Positions 63,347-64,000 of a stretch of DNA of 64,000 nucleotides are shown here, in pieces. Within the stretch, counting starts at the first letter, position 1; each line of letters starts with the position of its first letter. The stretch covers positions 62,001 to 126,000 of the forward strand of contig NZ_CP081844.1 of the NCBI RefSeq assembly GCF_019803445.1, read 5' to 3'. The stretch is from Caenibius sp. WL. Lineage in GTDB: Bacteria > Pseudomonadota > Alphaproteobacteria > Sphingomonadales > Sphingomonadaceae. Both the position numbers and the translations under genes were made by a program. The notes under the pieces were generated by a model. That model had not been told where the DNA came from. It made no database searches and worked only from the letters and a program-made list of their open reading frames with translations.

Positions 63347-64000
63347 TCAATGCGGCTGGAGCGAGAATTCCTGGCGGGTGCGGCGGTTGAAAACGCGGTC
63401 CACCTGTTGCCCGTCCCAATGCATTTCGTAGTGATCGGCCTGCCGGGGCAAGCCCACCGCATCGGGCCAGAACGCGCCGATGCACAGCCCGCCGGGGCAA
63501 CGGACGGAACGGTAATGCACGCCATCCGCCCCCGCACCGCGCAGATCGGCGGCCAGCGCCTGCGGCACGCGCCAGTCGTCGGGATCGTGGCAATCGTCCC
63601 GCCCGCGCAGATCGGCGAACACCCGATCCACCGCGCCGACCAGCATGCGAAACTGTGAATGCCAGCCGGGGCGCTCCCCCGTGCTGCGCATCAGCCGCGC
63701 CTGATGATAGGCCACTTCGCGCAGAGCCACTTCCTCGCTGTCACCCGCGCTGTACACGCCGTATTGCCCGGCGGTGAAGCGGCCGGGCCGATCCGGGCTG
63801 ACATGGACGAACGGGGCCATGACCAGGCTTGCCCCCGGGCCGTTCACCCGCCGTTCGGGCCGCACCAGATCGAGCCGGCCCATGTTTTCCATCAGGCGCG
63901 GGTTGGTCTTGCTTTCGACGGAGGCCAAAGCCTCCCAATCACGCGGGTCGGCAATATCCTCGAACAGGTCGATCGGCGGGTGGATCGAGCGGATCAGGCG
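63347..64000 (-). CDS. RES domain protein (NAD+-degrading toxin type), 5' partial
   Basis: The gene enters from beyond the window edge; 217 residues are visible. The RES core includes RFTAGQYGVYSAGDSEEVAL then REVAYHQ (the YGV-x-Y and Glu block), a middle DLRGRDDCHDPDD, and HYRSVRCPGGLCIGAFWPDA (Arg/Ser region). RES proteins are toxins that degrade NAD+, normally paired with an upstream Xre/MbcA/ParS antitoxin, which would lie outside this window. IHPPIDLFEDIADPRDWEAL in the upstream part is typical. Confidence 0.85.
   Translation of the reverse strand, partial: RLIRSIHPPIDLFEDIADPRDWEALASVESKTNPRLMENMGRLDLVRPERRVNGPGASLVMAPFVHVSPDRPGRFTAGQYGVYSAGDSEEVALREVAYHQARLMRSTGERPGWHSQFRMLVGAVDRVFADLRGRDDCHDPDDWRVPQALAADLRGAGADGVHYRSVRCPGGLCIGAFWPDAVGLPRQADHYEMHWDGQQVDRVFNRRTRQEFSLQPH

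Overview
The window reads as a chromosomal segment of a high-GC alphaproteobacterium of the order Sphingomonadales, probably a Novosphingobium- or Sphingobium-like member of the Sphingomonadaceae. This is inferred from gene content: an acyl carrier protein next to serine palmitoyltransferase (sphingolipid synthesis), a DksA with one remaining zinc cysteine, the NDUFA12-like/DUF2155 pair, DUF3572, DUF2793, and the rod-gene order flgF-flgG-flgA-flgH known from Caulobacter. No species can be fixed from the sequence alone.

Layout. 0.1-5 kb: PilZ protein, DksA, a Sel1 protein, then a tightly overlapping minus-strand operon (DUF3572, HAD hydrolase, RidA, phosphodiesterase, acyltransferase). 5-7 kb: DivK-like receiver, acp and spt. 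7-10.4 kb: BKACE-family enzyme, EthD-like protein, OsmC, CatB-like acetyltransferase. 10.6-13 kb: DUF3592 protein; a guanidine-II riboswitch with the guanidinium exporter gdx; a second, partly degenerate copy of that element in front of a solitary nuoA; a candidate minus-strand small RNA; a BA14K-like protein. 13-16.5 kb: YqaA-like protein, a gene-poor stretch with a palindrome and dispersed repeats, a small prophage or GTA-like remnant with DUF2793, a TIGR01244 protein and TerC. 16.7-21.9 kb: double cold-shock protein, argD-argF-hslO, queC. 21.9-29.4 kb: sodC, dienelactone hydrolase, aldo/keto reductase, purU, a Baeyer-Villiger-type monooxygenase, a CinA-like protein, an outer-membrane barrel and a chorismate-lyase-like lipoprotein.

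29.5-35.3 kb: rplA, rplK, nusG, secE and tRNA-Trp on the minus strand; aat convergent and overlapping with a DUF2155 gene; NDUFA12-like protein, DUF192 protein, RecX. 35.5-41.3 kb: fatty acyl-AMP ligase, PHA-system protein, DUF2721, TonB-like protein, NTF2-like protein, two SDR enzymes. 41.3-46.1 kb: the glycine cleavage operon gcvT-gcvH-gcvPA-gcvPB behind a tandem glycine riboswitch. 46.3-49.6 kb: aldehyde dehydrogenase and a HerA-like ATPase.

49.8-53.4 kb is a decayed flagellar locus. flgF carries a one-base frameshift, flgG-flgA-flgH are open, the next gene stops after its signal peptide, and it abuts a 3'-truncated fliR on the other strand with fliQ behind it. A large internal deletion is the simplest reading. 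53.6-60.5 kb is a seven-gene late cobalamin assembly operon plus a DUF1636 gene, behind a cobalamin riboswitch. The end holds a D-aminoacylase-type amidohydrolase, a TauD-type dioxygenase and a RES-domain toxin running off the window.

The most unusual observations are the guanidine-II-like leader before an isolated nuoA, the minus-strand RNA with two identical C-rich anti-Shine-Dalgarno motifs, and the flagellar deletion junction.
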